A DNA stretch of 14,402 bases from positions 1 through 14,402 of the forward strand of contig CAUQYP010000099.1 in NCBI GenBank assembly GCA_963522035.1, read 5' to 3'. Below are positions 1-7,452 of this stretch, in pieces; position 1 is the stretch's first letter, and each line of letters opens with the position of its first letter. The stretch is from Noviherbaspirillum_A sp963522035 (lineage in GTDB: Bacteria > Pseudomonadota > Gammaproteobacteria > Burkholderiales > Burkholderiaceae_D). The notes under the pieces are model-generated. The model was given only the letters and a program-made list of their open reading frames with translations, ran no database searches and was not told the origin of the DNA. Position numbers and translations under genes: made by a program.

Positions 1-79
<79 letters not shown>

Positions 80-119
80 TGACGGCTGCTAAAGCAAGCC
101 TAACCATCCCAGATTCTCC

Positions 120-148
120 TTGCCCGAAATTTACTTTAGGTCTAAAGT
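120..148 (+). promoter_or_regulatory. Candidate sigma70 promoter of the catabolic operon
   Basis: TTGCCC (120-125) and TAAAGT (143-148) are separated by 17 bp and each matches four of six bases of the sigma70 -35 and -10 consensus. The -10 falls inside the palindrome at 132-149. A start of transcription near 155 would leave a leader of about 60 nt before the ligase ATG at 218. This is prediction by eye; the spacing and the overlapping palindrome support it more than the hexamers do. Confidence 0.45.
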
Positions 149-149
149 A
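132..149. promoter_or_regulatory. 18-bp palindrome, likely operator of the MarR regulator
   Basis: TACTTTAG and CTAAAGTA are perfect 8-bp inverted arms around a 2-bp GT centre. Length and symmetry fit the binding site of a MarR dimer, and a MarR gene lies in the same operon (5056-5610). The site covers the candidate -10 hexamer, so binding would block RNA polymerase. Known MarR repressors of aromatic-CoA pathways (BadR, CouR types) work this way and are released by a CoA thioester. That this site is bound by this regulator is inference. Confidence 0.55.
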
Positions 150-217
150 TTTATCGAAGGCCGCCGTGGCGTGGCCCAACGATCCTGCAGCACGGCGGAC
201 GGATAACGGAGACCTGG

Positions 218-1834
218 ATGGCTGTGAGCGCTTACGTCGATACCTTTGCCGCCGATAACCTGCCGCCGCCCGGCGCCTGGCCGGAGATGCGCTTCGACCT
301 GCCCGAGCTGCATTACCCGGAGCGGCTTAATTGCGCGGCAGCCCTGCTCGACGACATGGTTGCGCGCGGCAACGGGGAAAGCCCGGCCATCCACGGCAGC
401 CATGGAACATGGACCTATGCGCAGCTGCTGGCGCAGGTGGACCGGATCGCCCATGTGCTGCGGGACGACCTCAAGCTTGTCCCCGGCAACCGCGTGCTGG
501 TGCGCGGCCCGAACAACGCGATGATGGCGGCCAGCGTGCTGGCGATCTGGAAGGCCGGTTGCATTGCCGTGCCGACCATGCCGCTGCTGCGCTCCGGCGA
601 ATTGCTGGCGATACTCGACAAGGCGCAGGTCAATGCCGCGCTGTGCGCGCTGCCGCTCAAGGAAGAGATGGCGCTGGCAGCGACCCAATCGGCCTTGCTC
701 GGCCCGGTGCTGTACTTCAACGATGACGCGCCCGGTTCGCTCGAGCAGCTGATGTCGACCAAGGCAACGCCCTTCAAGGCAGTGGACACGGCCGCAGACG
801 ATGTCTGCCTGCTCGGCTTCACCTCCGGCACCACAGGCAAGCCCAAGGGCACCATGCATTTCCATCGCGACCTGTTGGCGGTCTGCGACTGCTTCCCGCG
901 CTCCACGCTCAGGACCCAGCCGGACGATGTCTTCATCGGCTCGCCGCCGCTGGCGTTCACCTTCGGCCTGGGCGGCCTGCTGCTGTTTCCGTTGCGTGCC
1001 GGTGCTTCCACCGTGCTGCTGGAAAAGCTGAGTCCGGCGCTGCTGTTGCAGGCGATCCAGGAATATCGCGCAACGATCTGCTTCACCGCGCCGACGTTCT
1101 ACCGGCAGATGGCCCCGCTGGCCGGCAGGTTCGACCTGTCCAGCCTGCAGAAGACCGTGTCCGCCGGAGAAGCGCTGTCCATCGCCACGCGCGAGCAGTG
1201 GCGCGAGGCCACCGGCATCGACATGATCGACGGCATCGGCGCGACCGAGATGCTGCACATCTTCATCGCCGCGGCGGGCGACGATGTCCGCCCTGGCGCG
1301 ACCGGCAAGCCGGTGCCCGGTTACCAGGCCTGCGTGCTCGGCGATGACGGCAAGCCGCTGCCGCCCGGCACCGTCGGACGGCTGGCGGTGAAGGGGCCAA
1401 CAGGCTGCCGCTATCTTGCCGACGAGCGCCAGAACGACTACGTGGTCAACGGCTGGAACCTGACCGGCGATGCCTACGAGATGGATGCCGACGGCTATTT
1501 CTGGTACCGCGCCCGCACCGACGACATGATCATTTCCGCCGGCTACAACATTGCCGCGCCCGAGGTGGAAGACGCGCTGCAGCGCCATCCCCAGGTTGGC
1601 GAATGCGCCGTCATCGGCGAGCCTGACGAGGAACGCGGACAGATCGTCAAGGCCTTCGTCGTCCCGGCCGCAGGCGCGGAAGCAGGCGACGTGCTGGCAG
1701 CACAGCTGCAGGACTTCGTCAAGCAGGCCATCGCGCCGTACAAGTATCCGCGCGCCATCGAGTTCGTCGCGTCGCTGCCGCGCACGCCCACCGGCAAGGT
1801 CCAGCGCTACAAGCTGCGCATGGGTAAATGGTGA
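218..1834 (+). CDS. abmG: 2-aminobenzoate-CoA ligase (benzoate-CoA ligase family)
   Basis: A 538-aa acyl-adenylating enzyme of the ANL superfamily, predicted to convert 2-aminobenzoate, ATP and CoA into 2-aminobenzoyl-CoA, AMP and pyrophosphate in the cytoplasm. The ATP-binding loop FTSGTTGKPKGT is at residues 201-212. A YRARTDDMIISAGYNI block follows in the C-terminal half, and the catalytic lysine is K527 in TPTGKVQR. The length suits the benzoate/2-aminobenzoate-CoA ligase group. GGAG (208-211) lies 6 nt before the ATG and fixes the start. It is the first gene of the operon, behind the palindrome-covered promoter. Sequence alone does not separate benzoate, 2-aminobenzoate and salicylate ligases; the 2-aminobenzoate call rests on the neighbouring fused monooxygenase/reductase. 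The symbol follows the Azoarcus evansii cluster. Confidence 0.85.
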   Translation: MAVSAYVDTFAADNLPPPGAWPEMRFDLPELHYPERLNCAAALLDDMVARGNGESPAIHGSHGTWTYAQLLAQVDRIAHVLRDDLKLVPGNRVLVRGPNNAMMAASVLAIWKAGCIAVPTMPLLRSGELLAILDKAQVNAALCALPLKEEMALAATQSALLGPVLYFNDDAPGSLEQLMSTKATPFKAVDTAADDVCLLGFTSGTTGKPKGTMHFHRDLLAVCDCFPRSTLRTQPDDVFIGSPPLAFTFGLGGLLLFPLRAGASTVLLEKLSPALLLQAIQEYRATICFTAPTFYRQMAPLAGRFDLSSLQKTVSAGEALSIATREQWREATGIDMIDGIGATEMLHIFIAAAGDDVRPGATGKPVPGYQACVLGDDGKPLPPGTVGRLAVKGPTGCRYLADERQNDYVVNGWNLTGDAYEMDADGYFWYRARTDDMIISAGYNIAAPEVEDALQRHPQVGECAVIGEPDEERGQIVKAFVVPAAGAEAGDVLAAQLQDFVKQAIAPYKYPRAIEFVASLPRTPTGKVQRYKLRMGKW

Positions 1835-1880
1835 ACAAGCCTGGCGCCGCACGGCACAGGTCGACTTTCAAGGACACATG

Positions 1881-4274
1881 ATGAACATCGCCTGTATCGG
1901 CGGCGGCCCCGCCGGCCTGTACTTCGCCCTGCTGATGAAGAAGCAGAATCCCGCGCATCAGATCAGCGTGATCGAACGCAACCGCGCTTACGACACCTTC
2001 GGCTGGGGCGTCGTGTTCTCCGACCAGACGCTGGGCAATCTCGTCAATGCCGACGAACCGACGGCGACGGCTATCCTGCGGTCGTTCAACCACTGGGACG
2101 ACATCGACGTCCACTTCAAGGGGCACACCGTGACCTCGGGCGGCCACGGCTTCTGCGGTATCGGGCGCAAGCGCCTGCTCAACATCCTGCAGCAGCGATG
2201 CGAGGAACTCGGCGTCAGGCTGGAGTTCGAGACCGATGTCGCCGACGACCAGGACATCGCCAGCAAATATGGCGCTGATCTCGTCATCGCCTGCGACGGC
2301 CTGAACAGCCGCATCCGCACCCGCTATGCGGCGACCTACCAGCCCGACATCGAGACGCGCAAGTGCCGCTTCGTGTGGTTGGGCACGAAGAAGCTGTTCC
2401 CGGCCTTCACGTTCGCCTTCGAGGAGACCGAGCACGGCTGGTTCCAGGCCCATGCCTACCAGTACGACGGCGACACCTCCACCTTCATCGTCGAGACCCC
2501 GGAAGACGTGTGGCTGAAGGCCGGCCTCGACCAGATGAGCCAGGAGGACGCCATCGCCTATTGCGAACGGCTATTCGCCGCGCAACTCGACGGCAACCGG
2601 CTCATCAGCAACGCGTCGCACCTGCGCGGCTCCGCCATCTGGACCCGCTTCCCGCGCATCCTCTGCGGCAACTGGGTCCATTGGAACGAGGTCGACGGCA
2701 GGCGCGTGCCGGTGGTGCTGATGGGCGACGCCGCCCATTCCGCGCACTTTTCCATTGGCTCCGGCACCAAGCTGGCGCTGGAAGACGCAATCGAACTGGC
2801 GCGCTGCTTCGACCAGCATGGCGCCGGCGGCATCGGGCAGGTCATCGACGCCTACCAGGAATTGCGCGCAGTCGAGGTGCTGAAGATCCAGAGCGCGGCA
2901 CGCAACTCGATGGAATGGTTCGAGAACGTCGAGCGCTATACCGGCATGGAAGCCGAGCAGTTCGCGTACTCGATGCTGACCCGCAGCCAGCGCCTGTCGC
3001 ACGAGAACCTGCGCGTGCGCGACGCCGGCTATGTGGAACGCTACGAACGCTGGATCGCGCAGCACGCGGGCGAAGCCGCCGCGTTGCCGCACTCCCGGGC
3101 AGGCGCCAGCGTGCCGCCGATGCTGACGCCCTACCGGCTGCGCGGCACCGTGCTGAAGAACCGCATCGTCGTCTCGCCGATGGCGCAGTACTCGGCCCTC
3201 GACGGCCTGGCCGGCGACTATCACCTGGTACACCTCGGCAGCCGTGCGATGGGCGGCGCCGGGCTGGTGTTCGCCGAGATGACCTGCGTCTCCGCAGATG
3301 CGCGCATCACGCCGGGTTGCCCCGGCATGTACATGCCGGAGCACACGGCGGCATGGAAGCGCATCGTCGATTTCGTTCACCAGAACACGGACGCCAAAAT
3401 TGCCATCCAGCTCGGCCATGCCGGCCCGAAAGGCTCGACCCGATGCGCCTGGGACGGCATCGACCTGCCGCTGGACGAGGGCAACTGGCCCCTGCTGGCG
3501 GCGTCGCCGCAGCAGTACATCGAAGGCGTGTCGCAGCATGCGCGCGAGGCGACGCTGGACGACATGGACCGGATAGAACAGGACTTCGTGCGGGCCACGA
3601 CCGAGGCCGCCAGGGCAGGTTTCGACTGGCTGGAGCTGCATTGCGCGCATGGCTATCTGCTGTCGTCCTTCATATCACCGCTGACCAACCGACGCATCGA
3701 CGACTATGGCGGCTCGCTGGAAAACCGCTGCCGTTTTCCGTTGCGCGTGTTCCGGGCCGTGCGCGCAGCCTGGCCGCAGGACAAGCCGATCAGCGTGCGG
3801 ATCTCGGCGCACGACTGGGTCGAGGGCGGCATCACGCCGGACGACGCGGTGCAGATCGCGCGCCTGTTCAAGGCAGCCGGCGCGGACATGATCGACTGTT
3901 CGTCCGGCCAGGTCAGCAAGCAGGAGAAGCCGGTCTACGGCCGCATGTTCCAGACCCCGTTCGCCGACCGCATTCGCAACGAGGCGCGCATCCCGACCAT
4001 GGCGGTCGGCTCCATCTTCGAGGCCGACCATGCGAACAGCATCATCGCCGCCGGCCGCGCCGACCTCTGCGCGATCGCGCGGCCGCATCTCGCCAACCCG
4101 GCATGGACGCTGAACGAGGCGGCGAAGATCGGGTATCACGACATGCCGTGGCCGAAGCAATACACCGCTGCCAAGACGCAGCTGGAGCGCAACCTGGAAC
4201 GCGAGAAGCAGGCCGCCGCCGCCAATGCAGCGGCCACGCCTGCGCAGCGCGCGGCCAGGCTGCTGGAGGGATGA
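1881..4274 (+). CDS. abmA: 2-aminobenzoyl-CoA monooxygenase/reductase (FAD monooxygenase-OYE fusion)
   Basis: A 797-aa two-domain flavoenzyme. Residues 1 to about 395 are a class A FAD monooxygenase: IGGGPAGL at 6-13 binds the ADP part of FAD and GDAAH at 282-286 the ribityl/pyrophosphate part. Residues from about 411 are an Old Yellow Enzyme-type barrel with SPMAQY (432-437), H587 and H590 in HCAHGY, and Y609 in DYGGS. A435 occupies the place of the flavin-tuning Cys of YqjM-type enzymes. The fusion matches 2-aminobenzoyl-CoA monooxygenase/reductase, which hydroxylates at C5 with O2 and NADH and then reduces the ring. Databases also call it bifunctional salicylyl-CoA 5-hydroxylase/oxidoreductase. 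AAGGA (1870-1874) is 6 nt from the ATG at 1881 but only 3 nt from one at 1878, so 1881 is preferred. GGAGG near its end serves the next gene. Confidence 0.88.
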   Translation: MNIACIGGGPAGLYFALLMKKQNPAHQISVIERNRAYDTFGWGVVFSDQTLGNLVNADEPTATAILRSFNHWDDIDVHFKGHTVTSGGHGFCGIGRKRLLNILQQRCEELGVRLEFETDVADDQDIASKYGADLVIACDGLNSRIRTRYAATYQPDIETRKCRFVWLGTKKLFPAFTFAFEETEHGWFQAHAYQYDGDTSTFIVETPEDVWLKAGLDQMSQEDAIAYCERLFAAQLDGNRLISNASHLRGSAIWTRFPRILCGNWVHWNEVDGRRVPVVLMGDAAHSAHFSIGSGTKLALEDAIELARCFDQHGAGGIGQVIDAYQELRAVEVLKIQSAARNSMEWFENVERYTGMEAEQFAYSMLTRSQRLSHENLRVRDAGYVERYERWIAQHAGEAAALPHSRAGASVPPMLTPYRLRGTVLKNRIVVSPMAQYSALDGLAGDYHLVHLGSRAMGGAGLVFAEMTCVSADARITPGCPGMYMPEHTAAWKRIVDFVHQNTDAKIAIQLGHAGPKGSTRCAWDGIDLPLDEGNWPLLAASPQQYIEGVSQHAREATLDDMDRIEQDFVRATTEAARAGFDWLELHCAHGYLLSSFISPLTNRRIDDYGGSLENRCRFPLRVFRAVRAAWPQDKPISVRISAHDWVEGGITPDDAVQIARLFKAAGADMIDCSSGQVSKQEKPVYGRMFQTPFADRIRNEARIPTMAVGSIFEADHANSIIAAGRADLCAIARPHLANPAWTLNEAAKIGYHDMPWPKQYTAAKTQLERNLEREKQAAAANAAATPAQRAARLLEG

Positions 4275-4276
4275 GC

Positions 4277-5059
4277 ATGGCGCTTGCTCAAAGCTTGAAA
4301 GGAAAGCATGCGCTGGTCACCGGCGGTGGCCGCGGCATCGGCATGTCGACTGCGCAGGCCTTGCTGGCGCATGGCGCGCGCGTGACCGTGGCCGGCCGCA
4401 ATGGCGAGCTTCTTGCCAGCGCCGTAAGCGAACTCGCCCAGTTCGGCGAGGTCGGCCACGCCGTCATGGATGTCACGCTGGCGGAATCGGTGAACCAGGC
4501 GTTCGTGGCTGCACGCGAGCGCTTCGGTCCGGTCGGGATCCTGGTCAATAATGCCGGACAGGCGCAGTCGGCCCCCATCCTGCAGACCGACGAAGCCTTG
4601 TGGCAGCAGATGATCGCCGTCAACCTGACCGGCGCCTTTCATTGCACGCAGGCGGCCCTGCCGGACATGCTGGAGGCCCGGTGGGGCCGCATCGTCAACG
4701 TGGTCAGCACCGCCGGATTGACCGGCTACCGCTACGTCTCGGCCTATTGCGCGGCCAAGCATGGCGTGATCGGCCTGACCCGCTCGCTGGCGCTGGAACT
4801 TGCGACCAGGGGCATTACGGCCAATGCGGTCTGCCCGGGCTACACCGAGACCGACATGGTCGGCAATGCCATCGCCAACATCGTCGCCAAGACCGGCCGC
4901 ACCGAAGCCGCGGCGCGCGCCGACCTGGCTGCGGGCAACCCGCAGAAGCGCCTGGTCCAGCCGCAAGAGGTGGCGAACGCCGTCGCCTGGCTATGCCTGC
5001 CGGGGTCGGATGCAATGAACGGCCAGGCCCTCGCAGTCGCCGGCGGAGAAGTGATGTGA
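4277..5059 (+). CDS. SDR family NAD(P)-dependent oxidoreductase
   Basis: A 260-aa classical short-chain dehydrogenase. The cofactor motif TGGGRGIG is at residues 15-22, NNAG at 91-94, and the catalytic S144, Y157 and K161 (YCAAK) are all present, followed by PGYTETDM. In this operon it probably reduces or oxidises a ring-derived hydroxy/oxo acyl-CoA, for example the 5-oxo group left by the upstream monooxygenase/reductase or a later beta-oxidation intermediate; the substrate is inferred. GGAGG (4265-4269) is 7 nt from ATG 4277 and only 1 nt from an in-frame ATG at 4271 that overlaps the previous stop, so 4277 is preferred. Its last bases overlap the start of the MarR gene, indicating translational coupling. 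Confidence 0.88.
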   Translation: MALAQSLKGKHALVTGGGRGIGMSTAQALLAHGARVTVAGRNGELLASAVSELAQFGEVGHAVMDVTLAESVNQAFVAARERFGPVGILVNNAGQAQSAPILQTDEALWQQMIAVNLTGAFHCTQAALPDMLEARWGRIVNVVSTAGLTGYRYVSAYCAAKHGVIGLTRSLALELATRGITANAVCPGYTETDMVGNAIANIVAKTGRTEAAARADLAAGNPQKRLVQPQEVANAVAWLCLPGSDAMNGQALAVAGGEVM

Positions 5060-5610
5060 GCTCAGTGAAAAAGCCACGCAAGTCCCCGTCGAGGACTGTG
5101 CCCGGCGGTCCGGTCGAAACAGCCCCGGTCGTCGACATGGAAAGCCGCCTGACGCATGACCATCATCAGCCCCTGAAACTGTGGCTGCGCATGCTGTCCT
5201 GCACGGTGCGCATCGAGGATGAGATCCGCTCGCGGCTGCGCAACGAGTTCGGCATCACCCTGCCCCGCTTCGACCTGATGGCCCAGCTCGAGCGCCATCC
5301 GGAAGGCTTGCGCATGGGCGAGCTGTCCAAGCGCATGATGGTCACCGGCGGCAACGTCACCGGCATTGCCGACCAGCTGGTGCAGGAGAAGCTCGTCGTG
5401 CGCGTGCCCGACGCGCACGACCGGCGCGCCTACAGCGTGAAGCTCACTGCCGCCGGCCGGCGCGCGTTCGAACGCATGGCCGCCGCGCATGAAAACTGGA
5501 TTACCGAGCTGCTGGGCGGCGTGTCGCCGCAGGACAAGACCAGGCTGATCGAACTGCTGTCGCAGATCAAGCGGCACGTGAACGGACCGCCTGCGGACCG
5601 CGTGGAATAA
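5056..5610 (+). CDS. MarR family transcriptional regulator
   Basis: A 184-aa winged-helix regulator. The recognition region runs from about residue 84 to 133 (MGELSKRMMVTGGNVTGIAD) and ends in the family signature DRRAYSVKLT, with D122 and R124 at the wing. Length is at the upper end for MarR because of a basic, proline-rich N-terminal tail of about 30 residues. The GTG start overlaps the SDR stop (GTGA) and has GGAGAA (5045-5050) 5 nt upstream. An in-frame GTG at 5065 and an ATG at 5137 are alternatives, but 5137 lacks a ribosome site. Lying inside the catabolic operon, it is likely an autoregulated repressor released by a pathway CoA thioester, acting at the palindrome 132-149. Target and ligand are inferred. 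Confidence 0.9.
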   Translation: MSSVKKPRKSPSRTVPGGPVETAPVVDMESRLTHDHHQPLKLWLRMLSCTVRIEDEIRSRLRNEFGITLPRFDLMAQLERHPEGLRMGELSKRMMVTGGNVTGIADQLVQEKLVVRVPDAHDRRAYSVKLTAAGRRAFERMAAAHENWITELLGGVSPQDKTRLIELLSQIKRHVNGPPADRVE

Positions 5611-5666
5611 GGGATGTGCGCGTTCCCATTGTTATCGACAACGTTATAGAGACTAGGAGTTCCACC

Positions 5667-6521
5667 ATGCGTTACCTGCCCGGCGAGCCGCAGCAAGGCT
5701 TCGACACCCAGGACCGGATCGCCGGTTACACGGCCCGCAATTTCCTGTTCAGCGCCACGGACGGCGTCGCCACCATCACGCTCGATCGCGCCGAGCGCAA
5801 GAACCCGCTGACCTTCGACTCGTATGCCGAGCTGAGGGAGCTGTTCCGCGCGATGGCGTATGCGAAGGACGTGCATGCCATTGTCATCACCGGCGCCGGC
5901 GACAATTTCTGTTCCGGCGGCGACGTGCATGAAATCATCGGCCCGCTCACCAGGCTGGATATGCCCGGGCTGCTGGCTTTTACCCGCATGACCGGCGATG
6001 TCGTCAAGGCAATGCGCGCCTGCCCGCAACCCATCGTCGCCGCTATCGACGGCGCCTGCGCTGGCGCCGGCGCCATTCTGGCGATGGCCGCAGATATCCG
6101 CATGGGCACGGCGCGCAGCAAGACCGCCTTCCTGTTCACGCGGGTCGGCCTGGCAGGCTGCGACATGGGCGCCTGTGCGCTGCTGCCGCGCCTGATCGGC
6201 CAGGGCCGCGCTTCCGAGCTGCTGTTCTCGGGACGTTCGCTGGGCGGGGAAGAAGGCGAGCGCTGGGGTTTCTTCAACCGCTTGTGCGCGCCGGACGAAC
6301 TGCTGCCGCAGGCGCTGGCCTTTGCTGCCGACCTCGCCGAAGGTCCGACCTTCGCGCACGGCATGACCAAGAAGATGCTGCAGCAGGAATGGAACATGGG
6401 CGTCGATGAAGCGATCGAGGCGGAGGCGCAGGCGCAGGCCATCTGCATGATGACGAATGACTTCCATCGCGCCTACCATGCCTTCGTTGGCAAGCAGAAG
6501 CCGGCGTTCGAAGGCGATTGA
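5667..6521 (+). CDS. Enoyl-CoA hydratase/isomerase (crotonase) family protein with atypical active site
   Basis: A 284-aa crotonase-fold protein. The first oxyanion-hole segment is NFCSGGDVHE (80-89), the second GACAGAGAILAMAAD (129-143). By alignment with rat enoyl-CoA hydratase, Glu144 is replaced by I137 and Glu164 by R159. The only obvious acidic residue near the site is D166 in GCDMGA, where isomerase-like crotonases such as PaaG carry an Asp. Simple hydration is therefore doubtful; isomerisation or ring hydrolysis of the alicyclic CoA ester is more plausible. AGGAG (5655-5659) is 7 nt before the ATG; upstream in-frame ATG 5616 lacks such a site. A 56-bp gap separates it from the MarR gene, the largest in the operon, and could hide an internal promoter, though none is clear. 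Confidence 0.85.
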   Translation: MRYLPGEPQQGFDTQDRIAGYTARNFLFSATDGVATITLDRAERKNPLTFDSYAELRELFRAMAYAKDVHAIVITGAGDNFCSGGDVHEIIGPLTRLDMPGLLAFTRMTGDVVKAMRACPQPIVAAIDGACAGAGAILAMAADIRMGTARSKTAFLFTRVGLAGCDMGACALLPRLIGQGRASELLFSGRSLGGEEGERWGFFNRLCAPDELLPQALAFAADLAEGPTFAHGMTKKMLQQEWNMGVDEAIEAEAQAQAICMMTNDFHRAYHAFVGKQKPAFEGD

Positions 6522-6530
6522 GGCGTCGAC

Positions 6531-6992
6531 ATGGCTGATCAACCGACACTGCCCGACATCCATGCCGGTGAGAACCGGGTCTTCGCCACCAAGGTGACCG
6601 TGCGCTTCGGCGACTGCGACCCGGCAGGCATCGTGTTTTACCCGCGCTACTTCGAGATGGTCAACAACCTGGTGGAAGACTGGTGCGCGCAGGGACTGGA
6701 CATGAGTTTTCGCGAGATGCACCTGGAACGCGGCCTGGGCCTGCCGACCGTGCAGATCGACACGTCCTTCGTTGCGCCGAGCGAACTGGGCGAGGTGCTG
6801 CAGGCGGAACTGCGCGTGCAGAAGCTGGGGGGCGCGTCGCTCACGCTGGCGGTCAGGCTAGCGGGACCGGATGGGAAAGACCGGGTGCGCGCCAGCCTGG
6901 TGCTGGTCATGATGCACCTGAAGGAGCGCCGCGCGGTGCGCATCCCGGATGCGCTGCGTGAGCGCATGGCCGTGTTTGCCGGCGCGGAATGA
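6531..6992 (+). CDS. Acyl-CoA thioesterase, 4-hydroxybenzoyl-CoA thioesterase type
   Basis: A 153-aa single hotdog-fold protein. VRFGDCDPAGIVFYPRYFE at residues 24-42 is the active-site signature of 4-hydroxybenzoyl-CoA thioesterases, with D30 at the catalytic aspartate position. It should hydrolyse an aromatic or alicyclic CoA thioester in the cytoplasm. In an anthranilate operon its likely job is to free CoA from dead-end products or from misactivated benzoate analogues, a role also proposed for thioesterases in other aerobic CoA-ester pathways; a true catabolic step is also possible. The start is 9 nt after the crotonase stop, with GAGG (6520-6523) overlapping that stop, so the two are probably coupled. 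Confidence 0.85.
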   Translation: MADQPTLPDIHAGENRVFATKVTVRFGDCDPAGIVFYPRYFEMVNNLVEDWCAQGLDMSFREMHLERGLGLPTVQIDTSFVAPSELGEVLQAELRVQKLGGASLTLAVRLAGPDGKDRVRASLVLVMMHLKERRAVRIPDALRERMAVFAGAE

Positions 6993-7015
6993 ACGTCATA
7001 TCAACAAGGAACAAC

Positions 7016-7408
7016 ATGGATTTTCTGCAACCACCGGGCTGGCCCCGCGCCAGGGGTTATTCGAACGGCATCTCGGCCAGCGGCCGCACGGTGTTCGTCA
7101 GCGGCATGATAGGTTGGGACGCGCAGTGCGTATTCCAGACCGACGACTTCGCCGGACAGGTGCGGCAGGCGCTGCGCAATGTGGTCGCGGTGCTGGCGGA
7201 AGCGGGTGCGCGGCCAGACCATATCGTGCGCATGACCTGGTACGTGGTGGACAAGCGGGAGTATGTCGCCGCGTACCAGGAGATCGGCGATGCGTACCGC
7301 GACATCATCGGGCGACATTATCCGACGATGACGGCAGTGCAGGTCGTGGCGCTGGTCGAGGACCGTGCCAAGGTCGAGATCGAGGTGACGGCGGTGGTGG
7401 AGGCATGA
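7016..7408 (+). CDS. RidA/YjgF-family protein lacking the canonical arginine
   Basis: A 130-aa Rid-superfamily protein. Typical segments are the N-terminal YSNGISASGRTVFVSGMIG (15-33), the central QALRNVVAVLAEAGA, and KVEIEVTAV near the C-terminus. RidA enzymes hydrolyse enamines and imines to ketones and ammonia and need Arg105 of E. coli RidA; here that position is M105 (YPTMTAVQV), so it belongs to a non-archetypal Rid subgroup. The pathway intermediate 2-amino-5-oxocyclohexene-carbonyl-CoA is an enamine, so a deaminating role fits the context, but the missing Arg means the mechanism would differ. AAGGA (7006-7010) is 5 nt before this ATG; an in-frame ATG at 6989 overlapping the previous stop has no good site. 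Last gene of the operon. Confidence 0.85.
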   Translation: MDFLQPPGWPRARGYSNGISASGRTVFVSGMIGWDAQCVFQTDDFAGQVRQALRNVVAVLAEAGARPDHIVRMTWYVVDKREYVAAYQEIGDAYRDIIGRHYPTMTAVQVVALVEDRAKVEIEVTAVVEA

Positions 7409-7410
7409 CG

Positions 7411-7445
7411 TCCGGTTCAGGGGCCGGATGAACGCACCGTCCGGC
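7411..7445. terminator. Possible GC-rich stem-loop between convergent genes
   Basis: Three related blocks occur: TCCGG (7411-7415), GCCGGA (7423-7428) and TCCGGC (7440-7445). The middle block can pair with either flank, giving a 5-bp stem with an 8-nt loop or a 6-bp stem with an 11-nt loop. It sits between the Rid stop and the convergent Fic stop, where a two-way terminator would be expected. No T-tract follows on either strand, so intrinsic termination is weakly supported. Confidence 0.3.
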
Positions 7446-7452
7446 GCGACAT

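Noticed and set aside
131..1852. Long open frame antisense to the ligase gene
   Set aside because: Typical GC-rich shadow frame; the protein is low in recognisable motifs and rich in R, A, G, H and Q, while the plus strand encodes a complete ligase with all motifs.
2363..4270. Open frame on the plus strand running through the monooxygenase gene into the SDR gene
   Set aside because: Only the part from 4277 has SDR motifs. The upstream part is arginine/alanine-rich out-of-frame translation of the monooxygenase/reductase.
4144..4274. Alanine-rich tail of the monooxygenase/reductase as a possible separate feature
   Set aside because: Continuous with the OYE domain in frame and directly followed by the SDR ribosome site; an ordinary low-complexity C-terminus.
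5631..5642. Imperfect palindrome GTTATCGACAAC in the gap before the crotonase gene
   Set aside because: Short, with one mismatched pair, and unlike the 132-149 palindrome; no convincing -35/-10 pair around it.
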